Of a stretch of 64,000 nt of DNA, positions 42,831 through 55,322 are shown piece by piece. The stretch lies in NCBI GenBank assembly GCA_963843275.1, contig CAWJJM010000009.1, forward strand, positions 372,001 through 436,000. Reading direction: 5' to 3'. Source of the DNA: CAWJJM01 sp963843275. GTDB taxonomy: Bacteria > Acidobacteriota > Thermoanaerobaculia > Multivoradales > JBCCEF01. How positions within the stretch are numbered: the stretch's first letter is position 1; every line of letters starts with the position of its first letter. A program made the translations under genes and the position numbers. A model generated the notes under the pieces. The model was given only the letters and a program-made list of their open reading frames with translations. It was not told where the DNA came from and did not search any database.

Positions 42831-43502
42831 ATGGCCGCAGCGAACGATCAGAAAACCGGGGGCGCCGGTGGGGAGCTGCTGACCCTGACGGAGGTTTCGA
42901 ATCGCACCGGCATCTCGATGCCGACCCTGCAACGCTACAAGAAGGAGTACCAGGACCGCATCCCCGCGCAGGGCAAGGGCCGGCGGCAGCGCTACCCGGA
43001 GGCGGCGCTGGCGGTGTTCGAGCAGATCAAGAAGGAGAACATCAAGCGCCGCGGGCGGCCGCGCAAGGAGTCGTCGGGGAAGGCCGCGGGCGGGCGGCGC
43101 GCTCCGCGGCGCGAGGGCGGCGCCGAGAAGGCGCGGGCGGACCTGTTGACCCTGACCGAGGTGAGCGAACGGACGGGGATCTCCTATCCCACCCTGGTCC
43201 GCTACGTGAAGCTCCACGGCGACGAGATCCCCTCGGAGGGCGAGGGCCGGCGCCGCCGCTACCACCCCGAGGCGGTGGCGGTGTTCGAGCGGCTGCGCTC
43301 GCAGAGCGGGCGGGGCCGCAAGCGGCGGGCGGCGGGCGGCGGCAAGCCCGCGGCGGCGGGCCGCGCGGCGGCGGGCGGTGACGGACGCCTGGCGCAGCGG
43401 GTCGCCTCGCTGGAGCGCTCGCAGGACCGCCTGGAAAAACAGATCCGCGAGCTGATCCAGTTGGTGCGCCGCCCGATGACCGTCACGGTGCAGCGCAAGT
43501 AG
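42831..43502 (+). CDS. DNA-binding protein with two MerR-like HTH domains and an AT-hook
   Basis: A 223-residue basic protein. Two similar HTH units lie near residues 18-70 (LTLTEVSNRTGISMPTLQRY) and 105-155 (LTLTEVSERTGISYPTLVRY). Both continue into the EGRR/GRRQRY-P wing of MerR-type domains, so one arose by duplication of the other. Between them, KRRGRPRKE is an AT-hook. A Lys/Gly/Ala-rich linker and a C-terminal coiled coil (about 185-210, RVASLERSQDRLEKQIREL) suggest dimerisation. AGGAGA precedes ATG 42831. It probably binds AT-rich DNA, such as its own promoter. There is no effector-binding domain. Confidence 0.85.
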   Translation: MAAANDQKTGGAGGELLTLTEVSNRTGISMPTLQRYKKEYQDRIPAQGKGRRQRYPEAALAVFEQIKKENIKRRGRPRKESSGKAAGGRRAPRREGGAEKARADLLTLTEVSERTGISYPTLVRYVKLHGDEIPSEGEGRRRRYHPEAVAVFERLRSQSGRGRKRRAAGGGKPAAAGRAAAGGDGRLAQRVASLERSQDRLEKQIRELIQLVRRPMTVTVQRK

Positions 43503-43534
43503 CGGCGGCAGCGCGCTGCGATGCGGTACCCGGA

Positions 43535-43580
43535 CCCCGCCGGCCCCGGCCGGCGGGGTTCTTTATCTTTATATTCATAG
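43535..43580 (+). terminator. Rho-independent terminator after the double-HTH gene
   Basis: A near-perfect GC hairpin (CCCCGCCGGC ... GCCGGCGGGG, 43535-43558) is followed by TTCTTTATCTTTATATT. It lies 33 nt after the stop codon. On the other strand it lies just past the thiL end and could serve both convergent genes. It is the clearest intrinsic terminator in the window. Confidence 0.9.
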
Positions 43581-43591
43581 AATTTTGAGTT

Positions 43592-44624
43592 TCAGTCAGA
43601 AAGATGGTCCCAGCCCGCCGCGGGGAGGGGGCGCGGACCGTGCGGCCCGCGCAGCGTGACGCCGGGTGCGGCGGTGACCTGTCCGATCGCGGTGACCGCG
43701 AAGCCGGAGGGCGGTGCGGTGTCCGGGGGCAGGGTGAAGCACAGGACGTAGTCCTCTCCCCCGGTCAGCGCGAGGTCGAGCGCCCCGCGCCCGAGGTGCG
43801 CGGCCAGCGCTTCGAGGTCCGGCGCCAGCGGCAGCGCCGCGGCCTCGACCTCGGCGCCGACGCCGCTCGCCCGGCACAGCCGGTGGAGGTCGCGCGCCAG
43901 GCCGTCGGAGAGGTCGAGGGCGGCGACGCGCGGCACCGGCCGCGCCGGCCCGCGCGAGGGCACCTCCGAGGGCGAGCTGCGGGGTGGGGAGCAGGTGGCG
44001 GCGCACCGCGCGCCGCGCCGCCGGGGCCAGGCCCGGCGGCAGGTCGGCGGCAAGAGCGATCCGGGCGTCGGGCAGCGGCTCGGCCGGCTCCCCGTCGTCC
44101 GCCGCCGTCGGCGCCGCGCCGCGGGCGAGCAGGTGGCGCCCGGCCGCCGACTCGCCCAGCGTCCCCCCGAGCCACAGACGGTCCCCGGGCCTGGCGGCGT
44201 CGCGGCGCAGCGCCCGCCGGTCCTCGGGCAGGGTGCCGAGGAGGGTGAGGGAGGCGACCGTGCGCTCCGGGCTGCGCGCCAGGTCGCCGCCCGCCAGGGT
44301 GACGCCGGCGCCGCCGAGCGCCGCCAGCAGACCGGCGAAGAAGCGCCGGTGGTCGTAGCCGGGCGGCGCCGACAGCGCCAGCAGGGCGTAGGCGGGGTCG
44401 GCCCCGGTCGCCGCCAGGTCGGAGAGGTTGACCGCCAGCAGCCGCCGCGCCACCAGCGCGGGGTCGAGGCCGCGGGGGTGGTGGACGCCGGCGATCTGGC
44501 TGTCCACGGTGACCACCCAGGCGCCGCCCGGCGGCGCCGGGAGCAGCGCCGTGTCGTCGCCGAGGAGGTCGTCGGGCCCGAGCCGTTCCCGCAGCCAGGC
44601 GACGAGCCGGTCCTCGCCCTCCAT
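43592..44624 (-). pseudogene. thiL: Thiamine-monophosphate kinase, frameshifted
   Basis: ThiL phosphorylates thiamine phosphate to the active diphosphate. The first 225 residues are in frame from ATG 44624: LLGDDTALLP (metal site), VDSQIAGVHHP, LLAVNLSDLAATGADPAYAL and TLAGGDLARSP. Near 43930 the frame is lost (one extra base or two missing). The rest continues in another frame as VAALDLSDGLARDL, then LALTGGEDYVLCFTLP, to a stop at 43592. Both halves are well conserved, so an assembly indel is likelier than a dead gene. It starts 8 nt after the lon stop, in the mglA-nrdR-lon operon. Confidence 0.85.
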
Positions 44625-44632
44625 CGGCGGGC

Positions 44633-47070
<2,438 letters not shown>

Positions 47071-47074
<4 letters not shown>

Positions 47075-47559
47075 GGGCGCCGGGCCCCCCCGCCGCCGAG
47101 GACCGCGGCCGCCGGCCCCAGGCCGCGCAGCACCTCGAGGAAGGCGTCGACGTCCTCGAAGCGCCGGTACACCGAGGCGAAGCGGACGTAGGCCACCTGG
47201 TCGAGCTCCCGGAGCCGCTCCATCAGCAGGGCACCGATCTCCTGGGTCGACATCTCGCGCTCCTCACGGTCCTGCAGGCGCGCCTCGACCTCGTCGGCGA
47301 TCTCCTCCAGCCGGCGCGGCGCCACCGGGCGCTTCTCACAGGCCCGGTACAGACCCGCCAGGAGCTTCTTGCGGCTGTACTCGTGACGCGTCCCGTCGCG
47401 CTTGACCACCATGGTGGGGATGTCCTCGATCTGCTCGTACGAGGTGAAGCGGCGACCGCATCCGAGGCACTCGCGGCGCCGCCGGATGGTGGCGCCGTTG
47501 CGGCTCTCCCGCGAGTCGACCACCCGATCGCGGTTGGCGGCGCAGAAGGGGCACCTCAC
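47071..47559 (-). CDS. nrdR: Transcriptional repressor NrdR
   Basis: A 162-residue nucleotide-sensing repressor of ribonucleotide reductase genes. The zinc ribbon has CPFC at the start and CLGC about 30 residues on. The ATP-cone domain follows (about 49-139: VVKRDGTRHEYSRKKLLAGL), which binds ATP or dATP. GTG 47559 is chosen since the zinc ribbon begins there. It usually represses nrd genes through NrdR boxes; none of those genes is in this window. It lies between mglA and lon. Confidence 0.95.
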
Positions 47560-47567
47560 CGCGCCGC

Positions 47568-48626
47568 CTACTCCTTGGCCTGCAGCGCGATGTTGAGCCG
47601 CAGGAGCAGCCGGGTGAGCGCCTCCGGGTCGCCGAGGTCCACCTCCAACCCCTCGACGCCGTCGACCACCCGCCGCTCGTCGTCCTCCACCTGGAAGCTG
47701 AGCGTGAAGCGGCGGGCGCGGCGGAAGTCGGGCGCGGAGAGGGTCAGCTTGATGTCGCGCGACAGCTCGCGGTGCCCGTTGGCCGCCGCCGGGGCGGCCG
47801 GGGTCCGGCGCGGTGGCGTCACCCCGGCCAGGGTGTGCTCGCGGAGCCGGGCCAGCTCGCCCTCGACGTCGACGCGGCGCCGGGGCCCGCGCGCCGGCGG
47901 GGCGGCCGTCGCCGCGGGCGCCCGGGGAGGTGCGGGGGCGGCCGCCGTCGGTGGCCTCTGCGCGGCGGCGGCGCGGGGCACCGCGGCGGCGGGCGGGCGG
48001 TCGCGCTGCGCCGGCCGCAACGGCGCTGCGTCGCCCCGCCCCAGGCGCTGTTTGAGCGACAGCAGGGTGGCGCGGGAGATCCCCTTGAGGGTCTCGAACA
48101 CCCCCTTGCCCTGGATGGCGACCGCTTCGTAGGTCGGCCAGCCGTTGCGGTTCAGCGCCCCGTCGAGCTCCTCGGGGCTGCACAGGTCGGACAGGTCGCG
48201 CTTGTTGAACTGCAGCACCAGGGGGATCGAGTCGACCGCGATCCCCAGCTCGGCCAGGTTCTCCTCGAGGTTCTTGAACGACTCGACGTTGGCCTCGAGC
48301 ATGGCGCGCTGCGAGTCGGCGACGAAGACCACCCCGTCGACCCCCTTGAGCACCAGCTTGCGGGTGGTGTTGTAGAAGACCTGCCCGGGCACGGTGTAGA
48401 GCTGGATGCGGGTGTTGAAGCCCCCCACCTGGCCGACGTCGATCGGCAGCAGGTCGAAGAACAGGGTGCGGTCGGTCTCCGTCTCCAGCGACACCATCTC
48501 GCCGCGCGAGGCCTCGGCGGTGCGGTTGTAGATCCACTGCAGGTTGGTGGTCTTGCCGCACAGGCCGGGACCGTAGTAGACGATCTTGGCCGCCATCTGC
48601 ATGGTGCTGTAGTTGAAGAAGACCAT
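47568..48626 (-). CDS. mglA: MglA-type polarity GTPase with extra C-terminal domain
   Basis: A 352-residue protein. Residues 1-195 are an MglA small GTPase: P-loop YYGPGLCGKTTNLQWIY, switch region TLFFDLLPIDVG, LYTVPGQVFYN and base-recognition FNKRDLSD. MglA controls cell polarity and gliding or twitching motility; PilT lies 8 kb away. Unlike the usual 195-residue protein, it continues with a Pro/Ala/Arg-rich linker (about 205-285) and a small beta-rich domain (about 290-350, DIKLTLSAPDFRRARRFTLSF). No mglB roadblock gene is adjacent. The -10-like TATGCT (48662-48667) lies upstream. Confidence 0.9.
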   Translation of the reverse strand: MVFFNYSTMQMAAKIVYYGPGLCGKTTNLQWIYNRTAEASRGEMVSLETETDRTLFFDLLPIDVGQVGGFNTRIQLYTVPGQVFYNTTRKLVLKGVDGVVFVADSQRAMLEANVESFKNLEENLAELGIAVDSIPLVLQFNKRDLSDLCSPEELDGALNRNGWPTYEAVAIQGKGVFETLKGISRATLLSLKQRLGRGDAAPLRPAQRDRPPAAAVPRAAAAQRPPTAAAPAPPRAPAATAAPPARGPRRRVDVEGELARLREHTLAGVTPPRRTPAAPAAANGHRELSRDIKLTLSAPDFRRARRFTLSFQVEDDERRVVDGVEGLEVDLGDPEALTRLLLRLNIALQAKE

Positions 48627-48659
48627 GGGCGGAAAACCCTTCGCAGGGGGACTAGCAGC

Positions 48660-49566
48660 CTAGCATAGGGACCCGTCGGAGAAGGCCTCCGCCAGCTCCC
48701 GTTGCGCCGGGGTCAGCGGCGCGGTCTCGGCGATGCGCGCCAGCGCCTCGCGCCCCAGGAGGACCACCAGCGGAACCAGCTCCGGCGCCGCCTGCCGCAG
48801 CGCGGCGAGCTGGCGCTCGACGGTGCCCCGGTCGCCGCGCGCCACCGGCCCGGTGAGGGCCGCCGCCGGCCCGGCCCCGGCCTCCACGCTCTCCCCGGCC
48901 GCGGCCACGGCGCCGCGGGCGAGCTCGAGGTACCCCGGGATCACCTCGGGGGAGGTCGCCCGCCGCCGCGATGCGGGCGGCGGTCGCCAGCAGCGTCACG
49001 ACGCCGCCGGCCGCCAGCGACGCGGCCAGGTGGTAGAGGTCCCGCCGTTCCTCGGGGACCTCGCGGGCGACGCCGCCCCAGGCCGCCACCAGCCGTTCGG
49101 CCAGCGCCAGGGCCGCGCGGTCGCCGTCGAGCGCGAAGAGGACGCCGCGGCCCGCCGCCGGGTGCGGCTCGACGCGCGGGAAGGCGCGCAGCGGGTGCAG
49201 CGAGCCGACCGCCGAGCCGCCGTCGCGCAGGGGGGCCAGCACCGAGGCGCCGCGGCTGCCCGAGGTGTGCAGGACGACCCGGGCCTGCGGCCGCGCGGCC
49301 AGCCGTCGGGCCACCTCGGGCAGCGCGGGGTCGGAGGCCGCGATCAGCAGCAGCTCCTCGTCTCCCGAGGCGAGATCGTCCGCCGGCACCGCGTGGCCGC
49401 CGAGCTCGCCGGCCAGCTCCTCGGCACGCCGCCGCGACGAGCCGTAGGCCACCGCGCGCAGCGCGGCGCCGCGCGCCGCCGCCCAGCGGGCGAGGCTCGA
49501 ACCCACCCGGCCCGCTCCCAGCAGCGAGAACGTCAGGCCGGCCAGGCTCTGGGGCTCGTCCAGCAC
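48660..49566 (-). pseudogene. DUF2520/Rossmann-like oxidoreductase, frameshifted
   Basis: An NAD(P)-binding protein of the DUF2520 group. From GTG 49566 it reads VLDEPQSLAGLTFSLLGAGRVGSSLARWAAARG (GAGRVGS dinucleotide motif), HTSGSRGASVLAPL and SLHPLRAFP, then YHLAASLAAGGVVTLLATAARIAAAGDLP. There the frame breaks at a run of five G on the plus strand (48948-48952). With four, the sequence continues EVIPGYLELARGAV to the stop at 48660. The function is unknown; relatives resemble ketopantoate reductases. It is divergent from hrcA. A homopolymer indel error is the likely cause. Confidence 0.8.
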
Positions 49567-49581
49567 TCGGCTACAATAGCC
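49562..49581. promoter_or_regulatory. Candidate divergent promoter before hrcA
   Basis: GGCTA-CAA-TAGCC (49569-49581) is a perfect dyad. It contains TACAAT on the plus strand as a possible hrcA -10 and TATTGT on the minus strand for the DUF2520 gene. AGCACTC at 49562-49568 looks like one half of a CIRCE element, but the matching GAGTGCT half is missing. The hrcA leader would be about 150 nt. Confidence 0.3.
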
Positions 49582-49701
49582 GCCCGCACGGCCCTGCCGC
49601 AATCGGCGGAGCGGCCTCGGTGCGCGGGGTGCGCCGGTGCCGCCGAGGACGCCGCCCGAGGGCATTTTCGCGCCCTTTCCACGGTTGGAACGGCGGATCG
49701 C

Positions 49702-49718
49702 CCGGCGCGGAGCGCCGG
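49702..49718 (+). promoter_or_regulatory. Leader hairpin just upstream of hrcA
   Basis: CCGGCGC-GGA-GCGCCGG is a perfect 7-bp stem with a 3-nt loop ending 15 nt before the hrcA ATG. The following CGGGACGGAG contains the likely ribosome-binding site. A stem beside the ribosome site could modulate translation, but such stems are common by chance in DNA this GC-rich. Confidence 0.25.
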
Positions 49719-49733
49719 CTCGGGACGGAGCGC

Positions 49734-50798
49734 ATGACAGAGCAGCGAGGTGAGGCGAAGCTGACCGATCGGGACCGCGAGATCCTCAAGGCGGTCATCG
49801 TCAGCTACATCGTGGAGGCCGAGCCGGTGAGCTCGCGCTCGGTGGCGCGGCGCAGCGACCTCGGGCTGTCGGCGGCGACGATCCGCAACGTGATGGCCGA
49901 TCTCGAGGAGGCGGGCTTCCTGGCCCAGCCCCACACCTCGGCCGGCCGCATCCCCACCGCCGCGGCCTATCACCTGTTCATCGAGTCGATGATGCGCGGC
50001 CGGCGGGTGCCGGCGCGGGTGCGGCGCTACATCCAGGAGAACCTGCGCACCGTGCCCTCCGACTCCGAGGAGCTGATGGAGGTCACCACCCACCTGCTCT
50101 CCGAGCTGTCGCACCAGGTGGGCATCGTCGTCACCCCGGCGATGGGCGACACCGTGCTGCGCAGCGTCGAGTTCCTGCCGCTGTCGGACCGCAAGGTGTT
50201 GTGCGTGGTGGTGTCCTCGACCGGTTTCGTCGACAACAAGGTCGTGGAGACCGACGCGCCGGTGTCGCGCGAGGAGCTGGTACGGATCTCGAACTACCTC
50301 AACGAGAGCTTCGCGGGCTCCAGCCTGCGCGAGATCCGCGACCGCCTGCTCGCCAAGATGACCGAGGAGCGGGCGCAGGTCGACCGCCTGCTGGCGCTGA
50401 CCATCGACCTGGCGCGCGAGGGGCTGGACTTCGCCGGCGCCCCCAAGGTGATCGTCGACGGGGCCTCGTCGCTGCTGGCGCAGCCGGAGCTCTCCGACAT
50501 CCAGCGGGTGCGGGTGCTGTTCGACACCTTCGCCAACCAGGCGCGGCTGGTCAACATGCTGTCGCAGTGCATCGAGGGCAACGGCGTGCGGGTGACGATC
50601 GGCGACGAGAGCGACCTGACCTCGCCGCTGGACTTCAGCCTGGTCGCCACCCGCTACGGGGTGGGGGACGAGACGCTCGGCACGCTCGGGATCTTCGGCC
50701 CCTCGCGGATGGAGTACGAGAAGGTGATCCCCCTGGTCCACTACCTGGGCGAGACCCTCAGCCGGGCCCTGGCCGAGGTGTACGGGCAGGAGATCTGA
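49734..50798 (+). CDS. hrcA: Heat-inducible repressor HrcA
   Basis: A 354-residue repressor of chaperone genes that normally binds CIRCE operators. The N-terminal winged helix has RDREILKAVIVSYIVEAEPVSSRSVARRS then SAATIRNVMADLEEAGFLAQPHTSAGRIPT. The GAF-like dimerisation domain and C-terminus (GEDSD-like IGDESDLTSPLDFSLVATRYG) follow. ATG 49734 begins homology. It is first in hrcA-grpE-dnaK-dnaJ-prmA-rsmE. I could not find a complete CIRCE in the leader, although one is usual. Confidence 0.95.
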   Translation: MTEQRGEAKLTDRDREILKAVIVSYIVEAEPVSSRSVARRSDLGLSAATIRNVMADLEEAGFLAQPHTSAGRIPTAAAYHLFIESMMRGRRVPARVRRYIQENLRTVPSDSEELMEVTTHLLSELSHQVGIVVTPAMGDTVLRSVEFLPLSDRKVLCVVVSSTGFVDNKVVETDAPVSREELVRISNYLNESFAGSSLREIRDRLLAKMTEERAQVDRLLALTIDLAREGLDFAGAPKVIVDGASSLLAQPELSDIQRVRVLFDTFANQARLVNMLSQCIEGNGVRVTIGDESDLTSPLDFSLVATRYGVGDETLGTLGIFGPSRMEYEKVIPLVHYLGETLSRALAEVYGQEI

Positions 50799-50823
50799 GC
50801 TCGCCGGAGCGAGCGGAGAAGGC

Positions 50824-51438
50824 ATGGCGGACGAGAGAGACATCCGGGACACGACAGCGGAGGACGCCGTCCTCGACGACGGGCAGGGCGACCAGGAGGT
50901 CGAGGTCCTCGAGTACCTCGACGACGACGGCCACGCCCTCGACCCGGCCGACGACGCGCCGGAGGGCCCGGCAGGGGACGACAGCGACGAGGTGGCGGCG
51001 CTGCGCCGCGAGATCGCCGACCTCCGCGACCGCTCGATGCGCACCCTGGCCGACTTCGACAACTTCCGCAAGCGGACCGAGCGCGAGCGGCGCGACGCGC
51101 AGCGTTTCGCCGCCCTCGGCGTGCTGCGCGACCTGCTGGAGGTGACCGACAACCTGGCGCGGGCGCTGGCCGCCGGCGGCTCGGCGGACGACCTCAAGAC
51201 CGGGGTGGAGATGATCCTGCGCCAGCTCGAGGAGCTGCTGCGGCGCCACGGGGTCGAGGCCATCGCGGCGCGCGGCGAGCGCTTCGACCCGGCCGTCCAC
51301 GAGGCCGTGTCGCGCCTGGAGGACCCCGACGTCGCGACCGCCACCGTGGTCGACGAGCTGCAGCGCGGTTACCGCCTGCACGAGCGCCTGCTGCGGCCGG
51401 CGCGCGTGGTGGTGGCGGTGCCGCCCGAGGAGGAGTGA
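50824..51438 (+). CDS. grpE: Nucleotide exchange factor GrpE
   Basis: A 204-residue co-chaperone that releases ADP from DnaK. A disordered acidic N-terminus (1-55) leads to the long coiled-coil dimer helix (about 58-110, LRREIADLRDRSMRTLADFDNFRKRTERER). The beta-wing domain follows (about 145-200, FDPAVHEAVSRLED, GYRLHERLLRPARVVVA). The gene is 25 nt after hrcA and 39 nt before dnaK. Confidence 0.95.
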   Translation: MADERDIRDTTAEDAVLDDGQGDQEVEVLEYLDDDGHALDPADDAPEGPAGDDSDEVAALRREIADLRDRSMRTLADFDNFRKRTERERRDAQRFAALGVLRDLLEVTDNLARALAAGGSADDLKTGVEMILRQLEELLRRHGVEAIAARGERFDPAVHEAVSRLEDPDVATATVVDELQRGYRLHERLLRPARVVVAVPPEEE

Positions 51439-51477
51439 GGTGACCGGCGCCGGCCGAGCGGGAGGGGACGGGTCGCC

Positions 51478-53292
<1,815 letters not shown>

Positions 53293-53317
53293 ACCCCGGC
53301 GCTTCCCCTTCCGCAGC

Positions 53318-54445
53318 ATGGCGACTTCCCGACGCGACTACTACGAGATCCTCGGCATCGAGCGCACCGCCTCGATCCAGGAGGTCAAGAAGGCGTACCG
53401 CCGGCTGGCGGTGCGCTACCACCCGGACAAGAACCCCGGCGACGCCGCGGCCGAGGAGCGCTTCAAGGAGGCCGCCGAGGCCTACGCGGTGCTCTCGGAC
53501 GGGGACAAGCGCGCCCGCTACGACCGCTTCGGCCACGCCGGCGTCGGCGGGGCGGCCGGCAGCCCGTTCAGCGGCGGCTTCGACCCCACCGTCTTCGGGG
53601 ACTTCGCGGACATCCTGGGCGACCTGTTCGGCTTCGGCATGGGGGGCGGCCGCCGCCGCGGCGGCCGCGCCGCCACCCGCGGCGCCGACCTGCGCTACGA
53701 CCTGGTGCTCTCCTTCGAGGAGGCGGCGTTCGGCACCACCGAGACGCTGCGCATCCCGCGGCTCGAGACCTGCGAGGACTGCGCCGGCACGGGCAGCGAG
53801 GGGCAGCGCGCCCCCAAGGTCTGCTCGGCCTGCGGCGGCCGCGGCCAGGTGGCGTTCTCGCAGGGCTTCCTCACCGTCGCGCGCACCTGCCCGCAGTGCG
53901 GCGGCCAGGGGAGCCGGGTCACCGACCCCTGCCCCACCTGCCGCGGCGAGGGGCGCCGGGAGCGCGAGCGCTCGATCGAGGTGAAGATCCCCGGCGGAGT
54001 CGACGAGGGCTCGCGGCTGCGCCTCGGCGGCGAGGGCGAGCACGGCCGCCTGGGCGGACCGGCCGGCGACCTCTACGTGGTGCTGCGGGTGCAGCCGCAC
54101 GAGCGCTTCGTGCGCCAGGGCGCGGACGTCTTCAGCGAGGTGGAGATCGCCTACCCGCAGGCGGTGCTCGGCGGCACCGTCGGGGTGGAGACGCTGCACG
54201 GAGAGGTGCCGCTCGAGGTGCCGGCCGGCTCGCCCGGCGGGCGCGAGTTCCGGCTGCGCGGCCAGGGCATTCCGCGGCTGGGCGGCGGCGGGCGCGGCGA
54301 CCACGTGGTGCGCGTCGCGGTGCGTGTCCCCCATCCGCGCGAGCTCTCCGAGGAGGAGGGGGAGCTGCTGCGGCGGCTCGCCGAGATCGGCGACCACCCG
54401 GTGCGGGAGAAGGTCCTCGATCGGGTCAAGAAGATGTTCGGCTAG
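53318..54445 (+). CDS. dnaJ: Hsp40 co-chaperone DnaJ
   Basis: A 375-residue class A DnaJ that stimulates DnaK ATPase. It has a J domain (1-70) with HPD in VRYHPDKNPGD and a Gly/Phe-rich linker (75-120). The four zinc repeats are CEDCAGTG, CSACGGRG, CPQCGGQG and CPTCRGEG. The C-terminal substrate-binding domains complete the protein (GVDEGSRLRLGGEGEHG, GKDQG-like FRLRGQGIPRLGGGGRGD). It follows dnaK by 25 nt. Confidence 0.96.
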   Translation: MATSRRDYYEILGIERTASIQEVKKAYRRLAVRYHPDKNPGDAAAEERFKEAAEAYAVLSDGDKRARYDRFGHAGVGGAAGSPFSGGFDPTVFGDFADILGDLFGFGMGGGRRRGGRAATRGADLRYDLVLSFEEAAFGTTETLRIPRLETCEDCAGTGSEGQRAPKVCSACGGRGQVAFSQGFLTVARTCPQCGGQGSRVTDPCPTCRGEGRRERERSIEVKIPGGVDEGSRLRLGGEGEHGRLGGPAGDLYVVLRVQPHERFVRQGADVFSEVEIAYPQAVLGGTVGVETLHGEVPLEVPAGSPGGREFRLRGQGIPRLGGGGRGDHVVRVAVRVPHPRELSEEEGELLRRLAEIGDHPVREKVLDRVKKMFG

Positions 54446-54479
54446 GGGCCCCGCGACGCCGGCGCCGCGACGGCATCCG

Positions 54480-55322
54480 ATGAGGGGGTATCTCCGCCGC
54501 CGCTACCGGCTCCCCGCCGACCTCGAGGAGGTCGTGGCCGCGGAGCTGTGGGCGGCCGGCACGCTCGGCCTGGAGACGGTGGAGGAGGGGGGTGGCTTGG
54601 TGCGCGTCGAGGCCTGGTTCGAGGCCGGGGCCGACGCCGAGCCGGTGGCGCCGCGTCCGGGGGTCGAGGCGCTGGGCGCCGACACGGTGGCGGAGGAGGA
54701 CTGGCTGGCCGCCTACCGGGAGCGGGCGCGGCCGTTCGCCCTCGGCCTGGGCTTCTGGGCCGACCCCCGGGAGCCGGACCCCGCCGCGGCCGCCCCGCCC
54801 GGCCGCCGCCTGCTCCGCCTGCCGGCGCGCGACGCCTTCGGCACCGGCAGCCACGAGTCCACCCGGCTGGCGGTCGAGCTGCTCGAGGGGCTGCCGCTCG
54901 CCGGCCGCGCCGTGATCGACGTCGGGACCGGCACCGGCGTGCTCGCCTTCGCCGCCCTGGCGTGCGGCGCCCGCGTCGCGGTCGCCTTCGACCTCGACCC
55001 GGCGGCGGCGCTGCAGGCGCGCGCCAACGCGGCGCTCAACGGGATGGCGCCCCGCCTGTTCGCCGGCACCGTCGACGCCCTCGCCCCGAGCGCCCGCTTC
55101 GATCTCGCCCTGGTCAACCTGGTGGCGGAGCTGGCGCTGCCGCTGCTGCCGGCGGTGGCGGGACGGCTGGCGGCGGACGGCGGGCTGCTGCTGTCGGGGA
55201 TCCTCGTCGAGCGCGCCGGGGCCGTCCTGGCGGCGGCCCGCCGCCTCGGCTTCGGCGCGGCGGCGCGGCGGGTGGAGGGGGAGTGGGTGGCCCTGTGGCT
55301 GCGGCGGGGGGCGGCGGCGTGA
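54480..55322 (+). CDS. prmA: Ribosomal protein L11 methyltransferase
   Basis: A 280-residue AdoMet-dependent enzyme that trimethylates L11. The N-terminal substrate domain includes EEDWLAAYRERARPF. The methyltransferase domain has DAFGTGSHESTRL (a PrmA signature), VIDVGTGTGVLAFAAL (AdoMet motif I), FDLDPAA and the catalytic-loop LVNLVAELAL. It overlaps rsmE by 4 nt (GTGA) and is 34 nt after dnaJ, a common dnaJ-prmA-rsmE arrangement. Confidence 0.93.
   Translation: MRGYLRRRYRLPADLEEVVAAELWAAGTLGLETVEEGGGLVRVEAWFEAGADAEPVAPRPGVEALGADTVAEEDWLAAYRERARPFALGLGFWADPREPDPAAAAPPGRRLLRLPARDAFGTGSHESTRLAVELLEGLPLAGRAVIDVGTGTGVLAFAALACGARVAVAFDLDPAAALQARANAALNGMAPRLFAGTVDALAPSARFDLALVNLVAELALPLLPAVAGRLAADGGLLLSGILVERAGAVLAAARRLGFGAAARRVEGEWVALWLRRGAAA

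Noticed and set aside
49562..49581. CIRCE operator
   Set aside because: Only AGCACTC is present; the second half after nine bases reads AGCCGCCC.
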